Origin: Sulfitobacter sp. SK011
GTDB lineage: Bacteria > Pseudomonadota > Alphaproteobacteria > Rhodobacterales > Rhodobacteraceae
Assembly (NCBI RefSeq): GCF_003352065.1
Contig: NZ_CP025803.1
Location: forward strand, 1,364,001 to 1,428,000
Reading direction: 5' to 3'
DNA length: 64,000 nt
The first letter of the stretch is position 1; every line of letters begins with the position of its first letter. The notes under the pieces were generated by a model, which did not search any database, was not told the origin of the DNA, and saw only the letters and a list, made by a program, of their open reading frames with translations. The translations under genes and the position numbers were made by a program. This document shows positions 17,248 through 25,314 of the stretch, one piece after another.

Positions 17248-17952
17248 ATGAATACTCCCAAACCTGTTCTTTCGAAAATCGAACAAGCGCCGCAGACCCT
17301 GCGCGATATTGTACAGGACCGCATGCGCACGGCGATCATCGAGGGGCATTTTGCCCCCGGCGAACGGTTGGTGGAACGTCCTTTGTGTGACCAACTGGGT
17401 GTCAGTCGCACCGTCATTCGCGAAACCATCCGCTATCTCGAAGCGGAGGGGCTGGTTGATATCCTGCCCAACCGAGGGCCGATCGTGGCCAAATTGAACT
17501 GGGATCAGGCGCGGCAGATTTACGACATTCGCAGGCAACTTGAAGGCGCTGCCGCCGCGTATTGTGCCGAAAACCACGGGCCAACATTCCCCAGGCAACT
17601 GAAAAAGGCACTCTCGGATCTGAGCGCGCGGATGAACGATCCTGAATGGATTGGAGTCATGAATGCCACAACCCGGTTTTATCAGGTCATTTTCGAAGAA
17701 GCAGGTCACACAATCGCATGGGACATCGTGCAGCGCCTGAATGGGCGGATCAGCCGTTTGCGTGTGCTCACCCTGTCTGCACCAGACAGAACCAACCCCG
17801 GCATCAGCCATATGACAGCCATCAGCGACGCAATCCTCAGTCGTGACGCAACGGCGGCGAATAGGGCGGTTCAGGCCCATATCGCCGACGCATCAGCAAT
17901 TGCACGACGGTTCCTGTCGGACGAAAAAGAGGCGGGGTCAGACAGTGCCTAA
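17248..17952 (+). CDS. GntR-family regulator with FCD domain
   Basis: A 234-residue regulator from ATG 17248; an ATG at 17215 would add eleven residues, and neither has an ideal ribosome-binding site. The N-terminal winged helix is clear (LRDIVQDRMRTAIIEGHFAP, then LCDQLGVSRTVIRETIRYLE, residues about 17-75). It is followed by a helical FCD ligand domain with LEGAAAAYCAE and a terminal HIADA. FCD regulators usually bind carboxylates through a metal. It is divergent from the catabolic operon with the palindrome TATGGTATACCATA between them, so it is the likely repressor. Confidence 0.92.
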   Translation: MNTPKPVLSKIEQAPQTLRDIVQDRMRTAIIEGHFAPGERLVERPLCDQLGVSRTVIRETIRYLEAEGLVDILPNRGPIVAKLNWDQARQIYDIRRQLEGAAAAYCAENHGPTFPRQLKKALSDLSARMNDPEWIGVMNATTRFYQVIFEEAGHTIAWDIVQRLNGRISRLRVLTLSAPDRTNPGISHMTAISDAILSRDATAANRAVQAHIADASAIARRFLSDEKEAGSDSA

Positions 17953-18241
17953 AGGATATTGGATCGCTTTTGTCACTGTGACGGACCCCGATGCCTATGC
18001 GGGATATCAACATCACGCCCCCGCGGCATTCGCCAAATACGGTGCGCGGTTTCTGGCCCGTGGCGGCGATGCGGCAACGCTTGAAGGAGAGCTGTGGCAG
18101 CGCCATGTCGTGATCGAATTTGATAGCAAGGAACAAGCCGTGGCGTGCTACAATTCGCCTGAATACCAATCCGCACGCCGCCACAGATCCAATGCCTGCA
18201 ACGCCAATATTGTGATCGTTGAAGGCATGGTGCCGATCTGA
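17945..18241 (+). CDS. DUF1330 family small protein
   Basis: A 98-residue protein that starts at GTG 17945, overlapping the GntR stop by eight bases; no ATG gives the conserved beginning PKGYWIAFVTVTDPDAY. The DUF1330 ferredoxin-like alpha/beta pattern is visible: ARFLARGGDAATLEG, VVIEFDSKEQAVACYNSPEYQ and a final ANIVIVEG. The family forms dimeric barrels similar to antibiotic-monooxygenase-type folds, with no general activity known. Translation coupled to the regulator places it in the same catabolic island. Confidence 0.88.
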   Translation: MPKGYWIAFVTVTDPDAYAGYQHHAPAAFAKYGARFLARGGDAATLEGELWQRHVVIEFDSKEQAVACYNSPEYQSARRHRSNACNANIVIVEGMVPI

Positions 18242-18273
18242 CGCACAATGCCCCATCATGACAGGACAGAAGA

Positions 18274-18654
18274 ATGAGCATATTTGACGAAGATTTGTTC
18301 CTCAAAGGTTTGGAACAACGCAAAGCGACCCTGGGCGCGGCTTATGTGGAAAAGAACCTTGCCGCCGCCGATGACTTTTCCCAACCGTTCCAAGAGGCCA
18401 TGACCGCATGGTGTTGGGGGTTTGGATGGGGTGACGACGCGATTGATGCCAAGACACGCTCAATGATGAACCTCGCGATGATCGGGGCCCTGGGCAAAAT
18501 GTCCGAGTGGGAATTGCATTGCCGCGGTGCCATCAACAACGGCGTCAGCAAGGAAGAAATCCGGGCGATCATTCATGTGATCGCAATATACTGCGGGGTC
18601 CCACAGGGGCTTGAATGCTTCCGTGCGGCGCGAAAGGTGATTGATCCCGACTGA
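18274..18654 (+). CDS. Carboxymuconolactone decarboxylase family protein
   Basis: A 126-residue all-helical protein of the CMD/AhpD superfamily. Diagnostic stretches are DAKTRSMMNLAMIGALGK, ELHCRGAINNGVSKEEIRAI and HVIAIYCGVPQGLECF. Only one cysteine lies in the HC motif, so it lacks the AhpD CxxC pair and resembles decarboxylase or lactone-processing members. It follows the DUF1330 gene by 32 bp. A role in processing the lactone or unsaturated acid made by the divergent operon is a reasonable inference. Confidence 0.88.
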   Translation: MSIFDEDLFLKGLEQRKATLGAAYVEKNLAAADDFSQPFQEAMTAWCWGFGWGDDAIDAKTRSMMNLAMIGALGKMSEWELHCRGAINNGVSKEEIRAIIHVIAIYCGVPQGLECFRAARKVIDPD

Positions 18655-18727
18655 TCAGGGACCGCGACGTATGTCTCGGCGCACCTCGGTGTGAGGGGGC
18701 CTAGACGCAGGTTCAGCCATGCCTCAG

Positions 18728-20398
18728 TCACGCGGCCTGAAAGGTTATGCGCCCGTCGCAGATGGTGTAACGCGCGGTTGCGTCGGTGATCCGCTCGGGT
18801 GCCAGCGTGGTCAGATCGTGGCTCATCACCACCACATCGGCCATCATGCCCGGTGCCAGTTTTCCCTTTCGGTCCTCGTTAAACTCAACCCAGGCATTGC
18901 CAGCGGTATAGCTGAAAAGCGTGTCCATCAGGGTTTGGGTCTGATCCGTCCATTCTGGCCCCATGTCCAGCGGTGCAATCGCAGCCTTGATGTTGGTCAT
19001 GACCTCGACCCCGATTACCGGCCAGTCAGTCGAGAATATCACCGGTGCCCCGGTGGCGCGGATCTGTTGCCAGGGGTAGGAGCCCGCAATCTGATGGTCG
19101 TGAATGAAATTACGCACGCCCTCGGGTGTGAAAATCCCGCCAAAAGGTGCGTGACCGGGTTGGATTGACGCGACCGCGCCTAGGGCCGCAATGCGCGGAA
19201 TATCGTCAGGATGCATGCATTCCAGATGTTCAATGCGGTGGCGGCTGTCACGGGCACCGTTGATGTTGCGCGCTTGCTCAAGGCCGTCGAGTGTTCGGCG
19301 GATGCCGCCGTCGCCAATCGCATGCACAACGATCTGCAGGCCCATTGCGTCAATCGCGGTACAGGCATGATTGAAATGATCTGCCTCAAAAACCGGGTCG
19401 CCGTAATTGTCGTCGGTGCCGGGGTAGGGCTGCAGCATCATCGCGGTGCGCCCCTCAATGACCCCGTCGATGAACATTTTGACATAGCCAGACGACACCA
19501 TATCGCCTTTGTAGGTTTCGGCCATTTCGGCGGCCTCTGACAGGCGGCTGAGCGGATCATGGCTTTTCAGATGGAACGGCACGGAAACGCGGCAGTTGAG
19601 CGTGCCTTCGGCTTCCATCTCGCTTAGCAATTCAAGCTGGTAGAAATTGCCGTCCATGCAGTGCAGACCGGTGATGCCCTGGGCGGCACAATGCGCAATG
19701 CCTTTGGCCAGCACGGCCTTATCCTTGGCGCGCTCTTCGAGCGTGGGTGCGGGCACCGGGTCTGTGCCGCCGACCAACCCCGCCAGATCGCGGCCTGCGT
19801 GGCGCGTCAGTTTCAAGATGGGGCCAAAGGCACTGAATTCCCGCAACTCGCCCGTGGCCTTGCCATCCTCGCCCATCACGATCACGGAACCCGCGTCCGT
19901 TTCACCGCCGTGCAGGATACCGGAAAGTTCAAGAGCAGCGGTATTGGCCCAGACCGTGTGATGATCGGGCGCAAACATGGCAAAGGGGCGGTCGGGGCAG
20001 GCGATGTCCAATTCCTGCCGGGTCGGCGTTTTATCATCATGCAGGATCGCGTAATCGGCCTGCACGGCAAAGACCAATGCATCGTCAGGGTTGGCCGCAG
20101 CATAGGGCGCAATCGCGGATTTGAGCGCGTCCGGCCCCTGAACCCCCTGCAGATCGAGACATGAAAGTTCGACAGAGCCGCCAAACAGATGCACATGGCT
20201 GTCAATAAATCCGGGCAAGACGGTGCCACCTGCGGCATCGATCACACGCGTCTGCGGCCCGGCCACCTCTCTGATCGCGTCATCATTGCCGACGTGCGAA
20301 ATGGTGCCGCCGGTGATGGCAAGCGCTGTGGCACCTGCCGTGGCCGCGTCAAAGCTAATCAGCGCACCGTTTACGATAATAAGCTCAGGGTCAGGCAT
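18728..20398 (-). CDS. YtcJ-like amidohydrolase (amidohydrolase_3 family)
   Basis: A 556-residue metal-dependent amidohydrolase from ATG 20398 (MPDPELIIVNGALI); a longer start at 20467 is possible. The metal site is seen in GFIDSHVHLFGG (about residue 64), with further ligands in HAIGDGG (about 365), HRIEHLE and STDWPV. The family includes N-substituted formamide deformylase and other amidases. It is convergent to the CMD gene and codirectional with the TRAP genes, from which 208 bp separate it. A deformylase role would fit the neighbouring pathway but is unproven. Confidence 0.87.
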   Translation of the reverse strand: MPDPELIIVNGALISFDAATAGATALAITGGTISHVGNDDAIREVAGPQTRVIDAAGGTVLPGFIDSHVHLFGGSVELSCLDLQGVQGPDALKSAIAPYAAANPDDALVFAVQADYAILHDDKTPTRQELDIACPDRPFAMFAPDHHTVWANTAALELSGILHGGETDAGSVIVMGEDGKATGELREFSAFGPILKLTRHAGRDLAGLVGGTDPVPAPTLEERAKDKAVLAKGIAHCAAQGITGLHCMDGNFYQLELLSEMEAEGTLNCRVSVPFHLKSHDPLSRLSEAAEMAETYKGDMVSSGYVKMFIDGVIEGRTAMMLQPYPGTDDNYGDPVFEADHFNHACTAIDAMGLQIVVHAIGDGGIRRTLDGLEQARNINGARDSRHRIEHLECMHPDDIPRIAALGAVASIQPGHAPFGGIFTPEGVRNFIHDHQIAGSYPWQQIRATGAPVIFSTDWPVIGVEVMTNIKAAIAPLDMGPEWTDQTQTLMDTLFSYTAGNAWVEFNEDRKGKLAPGMMADVVVMSHDLTTLAPERITDATARYTICDGRITFQAA

Positions 20399-20606
20399 AT
20401 GAAAACTTTCGAAAAGGGCGCGGGCTTGATTTGGTTTGCCATGAATGCTGCTGATCCTGCAAAGCATTTGGCGTTTCCGACCACGCAGGTCAAATCGATG
20501 GCATTTCGGTCCACCAAAGCGGGCGCGACCCCGTGATATGGGTCATGGGGTTTTCTGATGATCCCGAAACGCGGTAGGGGGCATGACGACCACCCCCCCC
20601 CAATCG

Positions 20607-21890
20607 CTATTTCAAAGCCTCTGGCAAAAAGAGAGCAATCTGCGGGAAGGCAATCAATGCCATCGCCATCGCGAGCATGGTGATCACGTAAGGGATGGTG
20701 CCAAGCATCACTTCGCTGAGTGTCCCGGAATTGCGCGCCGCCTGAACCACATAGAGGTTCAGACCAACGGGCGGGGTGATCAGCGCCATTTCAATCAGCA
20801 CAATCATCAGGATGCCAAACCAGATCGGATCATAGCCTTGCGCGACAACCAGCGGCACGATGATCGGAATGGTCACAACCATCAGCGACAATGTTTCGAT
20901 GAAGAACCCAAGCACGATGTAGATGACCACCACCACCATGATGGTACCAAGTGGCGACAGGCCCATGCCACTCAGGAACGCAGTCAGTTCGCGGCCCAAT
21001 CCTGCAGAGGCGAGGGTGAAGTTCAGGAACGATGCCCCAATGACAATGAGCATGATCATCGAAGTGATTTTGACCGTGCCAATGACCGATTGCGCCATCA
21101 TGTCGCGCGACACACCACCAAAGGCGAAGGCGATGGCCAGCGCCCCTGCGACCCCCACGGCGGCGGCCTCGGTCGGGGTCGCCCAGCCGCGATAGATGGA
21201 GCCGACAATGAGGGCGAAAAGCACAATGATTGGCAAAAGATCAACCAGCGCGCGCAGCATTTGCGCAAAGGGGAAGGTGCGGCGGGTGCCGCCCAACTCA
21301 GGCCGCACAATACAGATGATCGCGGTGATCACCATAAAGCCAACGGCAAGCCCCAGACCGGGCAGGAGACCGGCAAGGAAAAGTTGCGGGATCGAGGATT
21401 GCGTGAGGAAGCCATAGACAATCAGGTTGATGGACGGCGGGATCATGATGCCCAACGTGCCACCGGCGGCAATGGCCCCTGAGAAAAGCTTGGGATCATA
21501 GCCCAGTTTTTCCGCCTGCGGCATTGCCACAGTGGCCACAGTTGCGGCGGTGGCGACCGAAGACCCCGACGTTGCCGAAAACATCGTCGCGGTGGCGATG
21601 TTGGCGTGGACCAGACCCCCGGGCAACCATGACACCCAACGGTCTAGCGCTGCATAGGTGCGGGTTGCCACACCACTGCGCACAAGGATTTCACCAAGCA
21701 GGACAAAGAACGGAATGGCGATCAGGGTGGCGCTGTTGGACGCGGACCAGACCATGTTGCCCAGACCTTTGCTGAGCGGGAAGGAAGAAAAGAACGTATC
21801 CACACCAAACCCGAGCAGGAACAACACGATACCCACCGGGATTGACAGGGCCAGAAGCCCCAAAAGGCCAGCTGCGACAAAGGGGATCAT
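20607..21890 (-). CDS. dctM: TRAP transporter large permease (DctM-like)
   Basis: A 427-residue inner-membrane protein with about 12 hydrophobic segments, started at ATG 21890 (MIPFVAAGLLGLLALS). The frame extends upstream but becomes charged antisense to dctQ. Family motifs are present: FSATSGSSVATAATVATVAMP, IAAGGTLGIMIPPSINLIVYG, PTEAAAVGVAGAL and MALITPPVGLNLYVVQ. It forms the Na+-driven channel of a TRAP system with DctQ and DctP. Start and dctQ stop overlap as ATGA. Nine consecutive C residues lie just after the stop (20593-20601). Confidence 0.95.
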   Translation of the reverse strand: MIPFVAAGLLGLLALSIPVGIVLFLLGFGVDTFFSSFPLSKGLGNMVWSASNSATLIAIPFFVLLGEILVRSGVATRTYAALDRWVSWLPGGLVHANIATATMFSATSGSSVATAATVATVAMPQAEKLGYDPKLFSGAIAAGGTLGIMIPPSINLIVYGFLTQSSIPQLFLAGLLPGLGLAVGFMVITAIICIVRPELGGTRRTFPFAQMLRALVDLLPIIVLFALIVGSIYRGWATPTEAAAVGVAGALAIAFAFGGVSRDMMAQSVIGTVKITSMIMLIVIGASFLNFTLASAGLGRELTAFLSGMGLSPLGTIMVVVVIYIVLGFFIETLSLMVVTIPIIVPLVVAQGYDPIWFGILMIVLIEMALITPPVGLNLYVVQAARNSGTLSEVMLGTIPYVITMLAMAMALIAFPQIALFLPEALK

Positions 21891-22435
21891 TGCAATGTGT
21901 CCTGTTCTGCAAACGCACCGACAAAGCTTTCGGTCTCTGCGTAGCGTCGTTTGATGATGAGGCTCAGGGCGGCAAAAGTGACGCAGGCCGACATGATCGC
22001 AAACCACAACCAGCCTGCAAACCAAGGCAACTGCACCCATGCGAGGGGTGTTTCAAGCGGCGTATTGGCACGCGAGCCGTTGGTCAGCGAGCGTTCCACC
22101 ACGGGCCATGATTTCAGTGCGATCATGGCGATCACCCCGGTCATCACAACCATCGCAAACAGATCAAAGAGGGCGCGGCCAAAGGTTTCAACCCGCCCGC
22201 GCAGCAGATCGATGCGCACATGGCCCAGCTCCAAGAGGGTGAAACTCATCCCCCATGATGTTGCCAGCGCCATGACATATCCGCTGATTTCATCCGTGCC
22301 ACCAAAGGAGGTCCCGATCTGTCGCAAGACGATGTCAGCGAGGATGAAGGCCGCGCAAAGCAAAAGCATTGCCCCGACAATCATCGCCACCTTTCTGTTC
22401 AGACGCCTGAGCGTCTCAATCATCGCAAGTTCCAT
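21887..22435 (-). CDS. dctQ: TRAP transporter small permease (DctQ-like)
   Basis: A 182-residue membrane protein with four hydrophobic helices (about residues 17-37, 50-72, 92-112, 135-158). Family marks include VLRQIGTSFGGTDEISGYVMAL and FTLLELGHVRIDLLRGR. AAAGGGGGAC precedes ATG 22435. It is the small subunit that pairs with DctM, and the genes overlap by four bases. Confidence 0.94.
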   Translation of the reverse strand: MELAMIETLRRLNRKVAMIVGAMLLLCAAFILADIVLRQIGTSFGGTDEISGYVMALATSWGMSFTLLELGHVRIDLLRGRVETFGRALFDLFAMVVMTGVIAMIALKSWPVVERSLTNGSRANTPLETPLAWVQLPWFAGWLWFAIMSACVTFAALSLIIKRRYAETESFVGAFAEQDTLQ

Positions 22436-22462
22436 ATCAGGTCCCCCTTTGGCAGGATGCGC

Positions 22463-23497
22463 TTATTCGATCGTGACGCCAACGGTTTGACCGACGGACG
22501 CATTCCAACGTGCCGCCCAATCGCCGCCCGCACGTTCGGCCCATTCCGGCAGCACTTCGCTGGTCAGAATGTCACGTGCCTTGGTGAAATCGGCATCCGA
22601 CGCCTCAACCAGCACCATGGAGCGCGCGTCACCCGACGGGCAATCGCCATTGCCGGTCAGGCAGGCCACATCATTGGTCAACGCGTCTTGTGCGCTGGCC
22701 CATGCCGGGTCTTCGAATTCGGCTTTGACCTGGGTTTGGATCATTTCCTGGGTGCCGGCATCAAGGCCATTCCAGCGGTCCATGTTCATTGCCGTAACAA
22801 CCGGGTCCCAGCCGCCCAGGGGCAGGGGCATCAGATGTGTGGACACTTCCCACCAGCCCGCGCTGTAGCCTGATCCGGCACCGGTCACGGCGCAATCAAC
22901 CACACCGTTCTGCAAGGCTCCCGGGACTTCCGAGAAAGACACGTTGACGCCCTCGGCACCCAAGGCTTCAAGAAGTTTCGCGGTCATCCGGCCAGAGGCG
23001 CGCACCTTGAGACCTTTGAGATCATCCAGACCAGCGATCTCGGCGTTGCAAAAGACGACCTGCGGTGGATAGGGGGCAACCGCGAGGACCTTGCTGTTGA
23101 ACCGGTCGCGGTAAATGTCATCGACCATCGGGCGGGCGGCATCAACCATTGCGCGTGCCTCGTCCGCTGTCAGCGCCAGAAGCGGCACGTCCAGCCCTTC
23201 AAGTTCGGGCGCATCGGCCACAGCATAATCCGCCACGGTCATGGCGACGTCATAAACACCCTGGCCAAGCAATGGATACACATCACCCAAACCCAGACCC
23301 ATCTGGTTGTGGGTAGTCAGTTCCACGGTGATCTTGCCGTCTGACGCGGCGGGCAGGGTGGTGGACCAGAATGGGGCCTCGTATTCGTTGTGCAGCGGCA
23401 AGCTGGACCAGCTGCCGACAACAGACAAAGTTTCCTGTGCCATCAGAGGTGTGGCAAGGGCGGTGGTTGCGGCCAATAGGGCCAAAGTCTTTTTCAT
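22463..23497 (-). CDS. dctP: TRAP transporter substrate-binding protein (DctP-like)
   Basis: A 344-residue periplasmic receptor with signal peptide MKKTLALLAATTALATPLMA. The DctP-fold marks include LGDVYPLLGQGVYDVAMTVADY, GLKVRASGRMTAKLLEALGAEGV and SEVPGALQNGVVDCAVTG. The conserved ligand-contact Arg is in KVRASGR. It captures an organic acid or zwitterion for import. The next gene upstream, a DUF1445 hydro-lyase, ends 20 bp away, consistent with one operon from the LysR side. Confidence 0.94.
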   Translation of the reverse strand: MKKTLALLAATTALATPLMAQETLSVVGSWSSLPLHNEYEAPFWSTTLPAASDGKITVELTTHNQMGLGLGDVYPLLGQGVYDVAMTVADYAVADAPELEGLDVPLLALTADEARAMVDAARPMVDDIYRDRFNSKVLAVAPYPPQVVFCNAEIAGLDDLKGLKVRASGRMTAKLLEALGAEGVNVSFSEVPGALQNGVVDCAVTGAGSGYSAGWWEVSTHLMPLPLGGWDPVVTAMNMDRWNGLDAGTQEMIQTQVKAEFEDPAWASAQDALTNDVACLTGNGDCPSGDARSMVLVEASDADFTKARDILTSEVLPEWAERAGGDWAARWNASVGQTVGVTIE

Positions 23498-23517
23498 CGG
23501 TCTCTCCTGTTAGGGTT

Positions 23518-24342
23518 TTAGGTTGGTTTCAGAATTGTTGTTTCTGCGTCCTCGGCTACGTCTGCGATCAGCATATGACCAGGCGCATGGGTGATGCAAA
23601 GCGGCAGGTTCGCCGCCAGCAGCACATTCTGCGGCGTGACCCCGCAGGCCCAATAAACCGGTACTTCGCCGGGCAGGACCGCAACCGGGTCGCCCCATTC
23701 GGGTCTCATCAGATCGGCGATGCCAAATTGTGCGGGGTCGCCGTGGCCCATGGGCGCGCCATGCGCCTGCGGGAACGCACCGCTGATCCGGTAGGCGTCT
23801 TGAACGCGGTCTTTGGCAACCGGGCGCATGGTCACGACCATTTCGCCCGCAAACCGGCCAGCCGGCACCAGCGGGATGCTGGATTTGAACATCGGCACGG
23901 TTTGATCACGCTCAATATGGCGCACCGGGATGCCGTTGGCGATCAGCGCATTTTCAAAGGTAAACGAACACCCAAGTGCGACCGTTACCAGATCATCGCG
24001 CCATAACGCTTTGATGTCCGTGACTTCATCTGCCAATTGCCCATCCCGAAAGATCCGGTAGCGCGGCACGTCGGTGCGAATGTCGATGTCATGACCGAGT
24101 GTCGGCATGAACGCATCGCCAGTGTCGCTGATGCCGACGACCGGACAGGGTTTGGGGTTGCGCTGACAAAAGCGTAAGAAATCCAGCACATCCCCCGCCG
24201 GGAGAATGGCGAGGTTGCACTGGAGTTTCCCTGCGGCCAACCCCGCAGTGTGGCGTGCGTAACCATTGTGCCTGATGGCCTGACGGACCTCAGCCGCACT
24301 CTTGAGTGATAAATCTGAGTGGCTTGGCGGTGATGCGGACAT
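23518..24342 (-). CDS. DUF1445 (YcsI-type) putative hydro-lyase
   Basis: A 274-residue member of the DUF1445 family, related to the lyase domain of mitochondrial D-glutamate cyclase. Visible family stretches are RHNGYARHTAGLAAGKLQCN, FLRFCQRNPKPCPVVG, VTVALGCSFTFENAL, KDRVQDAYRISGAFPQAHGAP and VPVYWACGVTPQNVLLAANL. The Cys/Ser-rich GCSF and WACG segments are the likely active site. It is adjacent to dctP and downstream of a LysR gene with two inverted repeats between, so it is probably the first regulated gene of the transporter operon. Confidence 0.87.
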   Translation of the reverse strand: MSASPPSHSDLSLKSAAEVRQAIRHNGYARHTAGLAAGKLQCNLAILPAGDVLDFLRFCQRNPKPCPVVGISDTGDAFMPTLGHDIDIRTDVPRYRIFRDGQLADEVTDIKALWRDDLVTVALGCSFTFENALIANGIPVRHIERDQTVPMFKSSIPLVPAGRFAGEMVVTMRPVAKDRVQDAYRISGAFPQAHGAPMGHGDPAQFGIADLMRPEWGDPVAVLPGEVPVYWACGVTPQNVLLAANLPLCITHAPGHMLIADVAEDAETTILKPT

Positions 24343-24353
24343 GGCAGACAGCT

Positions 24354-24415
24354 TTCGTTTGATTAACGAAGCATGTCAGGGACGATCGATCATTTCAAAT
24401 TATCATTATTGATAA
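24354..24415. promoter_or_regulatory. Two inverted repeats upstream of DUF1445-TRAP operon, probable LysR sites
   Basis: TTCGTT (24354-24359) pairs with AACGAA (24365-24370), and TTATCA (24400-24405) pairs with TGATAA (24410-24415). Both lie in the 93-bp gap between the LysR stop and the DUF1445 start. The second element has the T-N11-A form typical of LysR operators. The region is distinctly AT-rich for this genome. Confidence 0.55.
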
Positions 24416-24435
24416 GATGTGATCCATATAATTTA

Positions 24436-25314
24436 TCAATCCTCTTGCTCCACGGCCCATTTCAATGCCACTTCGCGGCCCATCTCTGCCCCGGTTTCAG
24501 ACAGATAACTGCGCGGCTCCCCCAGATAGGAGGCAGTAAACTCCAGTGGTTGTGGGGTAAAGCCGGGATCAAATTCCTCAATCTCATTGGTGCGCAGCAG
24601 ATCACGGGCCAGAGTGCGGGGATAAGGGCCCACGGCCATCCCTGCGGCAATCATCCGCAGGCTCGCGGACAAGGATGCAGACGAATACACCCGCACCTGC
24701 GGCCCAATGCGGTGCGACAACTCTGATATCAATTCCTGGTAGGGTCGCGTTTGCCGCGCATATGAAATGACCGGAATACGGGCCAGATCTGTCTGGGAAT
24801 TATTGGTTGATTTGTACCAGTGCAGATCGAAACGGGGCAGGGCGATGTTCTTGACGGTGAACTCCGATATCGGCCCCATCAGGAACGCCAGATCAAGCTG
24901 TCGGTTCAACAACCCCGACCGCAGGTTGCCAGAGATATCAACGGTAAGGTCGATGTTCACGCGCGGATAGGTGCCGCTGAAGGCTTGCAAAAACGCGGGC
25001 AACCATGCCTGTGCCACAGTTTCCGACGCGCCGATCCGGAACAGCCCCTCGGCCTCGGAGGGATTGGCAACGTGTTGTTTGATCTCCTCTTCGACAAACA
25101 GCATCTGTTCGGCATAGGTCAGTAATAATGTGCCCTGTTTGGTCAGGACCAAGGTGCCGGGCCCGCGTTCAAACAGTGTGACGCGCAATTCCTGTTCCAG
25201 ATTTGCGATGCGGGTGGAAACGGCTGGCTGTGACAAATTCAACCGCTCGGATGCGCGGCGAAATCCTCCCAGACGCGCCACCCAGAGAAATGTGCGGATC
25301 TGATCAAACGTCAT
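24436..25314 (-). CDS. LysR-family regulator, probable controller of TRAP/DUF1445 operon
   Basis: A 292-residue LysR regulator with the N-terminal HTH (MTFDQIRTFLWVARLGGFRR, then LNLSQPAVSTRIANLEQEL). Its effector domain starts GLFRIGASETVAQAWLPAFLQ. It lies upstream of, and codirectional with, the DUF1445-dctPQM genes and is separated from them by 93 bp containing LysR-like sites. It overlaps the end of oxyR by four bases (ATGA at 25311-25314), so it is also translated from the oxyR message. Confidence 0.9.
   Translation of the reverse strand: MTFDQIRTFLWVARLGGFRRASERLNLSQPAVSTRIANLEQELRVTLFERGPGTLVLTKQGTLLLTYAEQMLFVEEEIKQHVANPSEAEGLFRIGASETVAQAWLPAFLQAFSGTYPRVNIDLTVDISGNLRSGLLNRQLDLAFLMGPISEFTVKNIALPRFDLHWYKSTNNSQTDLARIPVISYARQTRPYQELISELSHRIGPQVRVYSSASLSASLRMIAAGMAVGPYPRTLARDLLRTNEIEEFDPGFTPQPLEFTASYLGEPRSYLSETGAEMGREVALKWAVEQED

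Noticed and set aside
18655..18727. Hairpin between convergent CMD and amidohydrolase genes as a terminator
   Set aside because: Only short imperfect complementarity (CACCTC with GAGGGG) and no T-tract.
20593..20601. Run of nine C residues considered as a phase-variation tract
   Set aside because: It lies after the dctM stop in non-coding DNA and touches no promoter I can identify.
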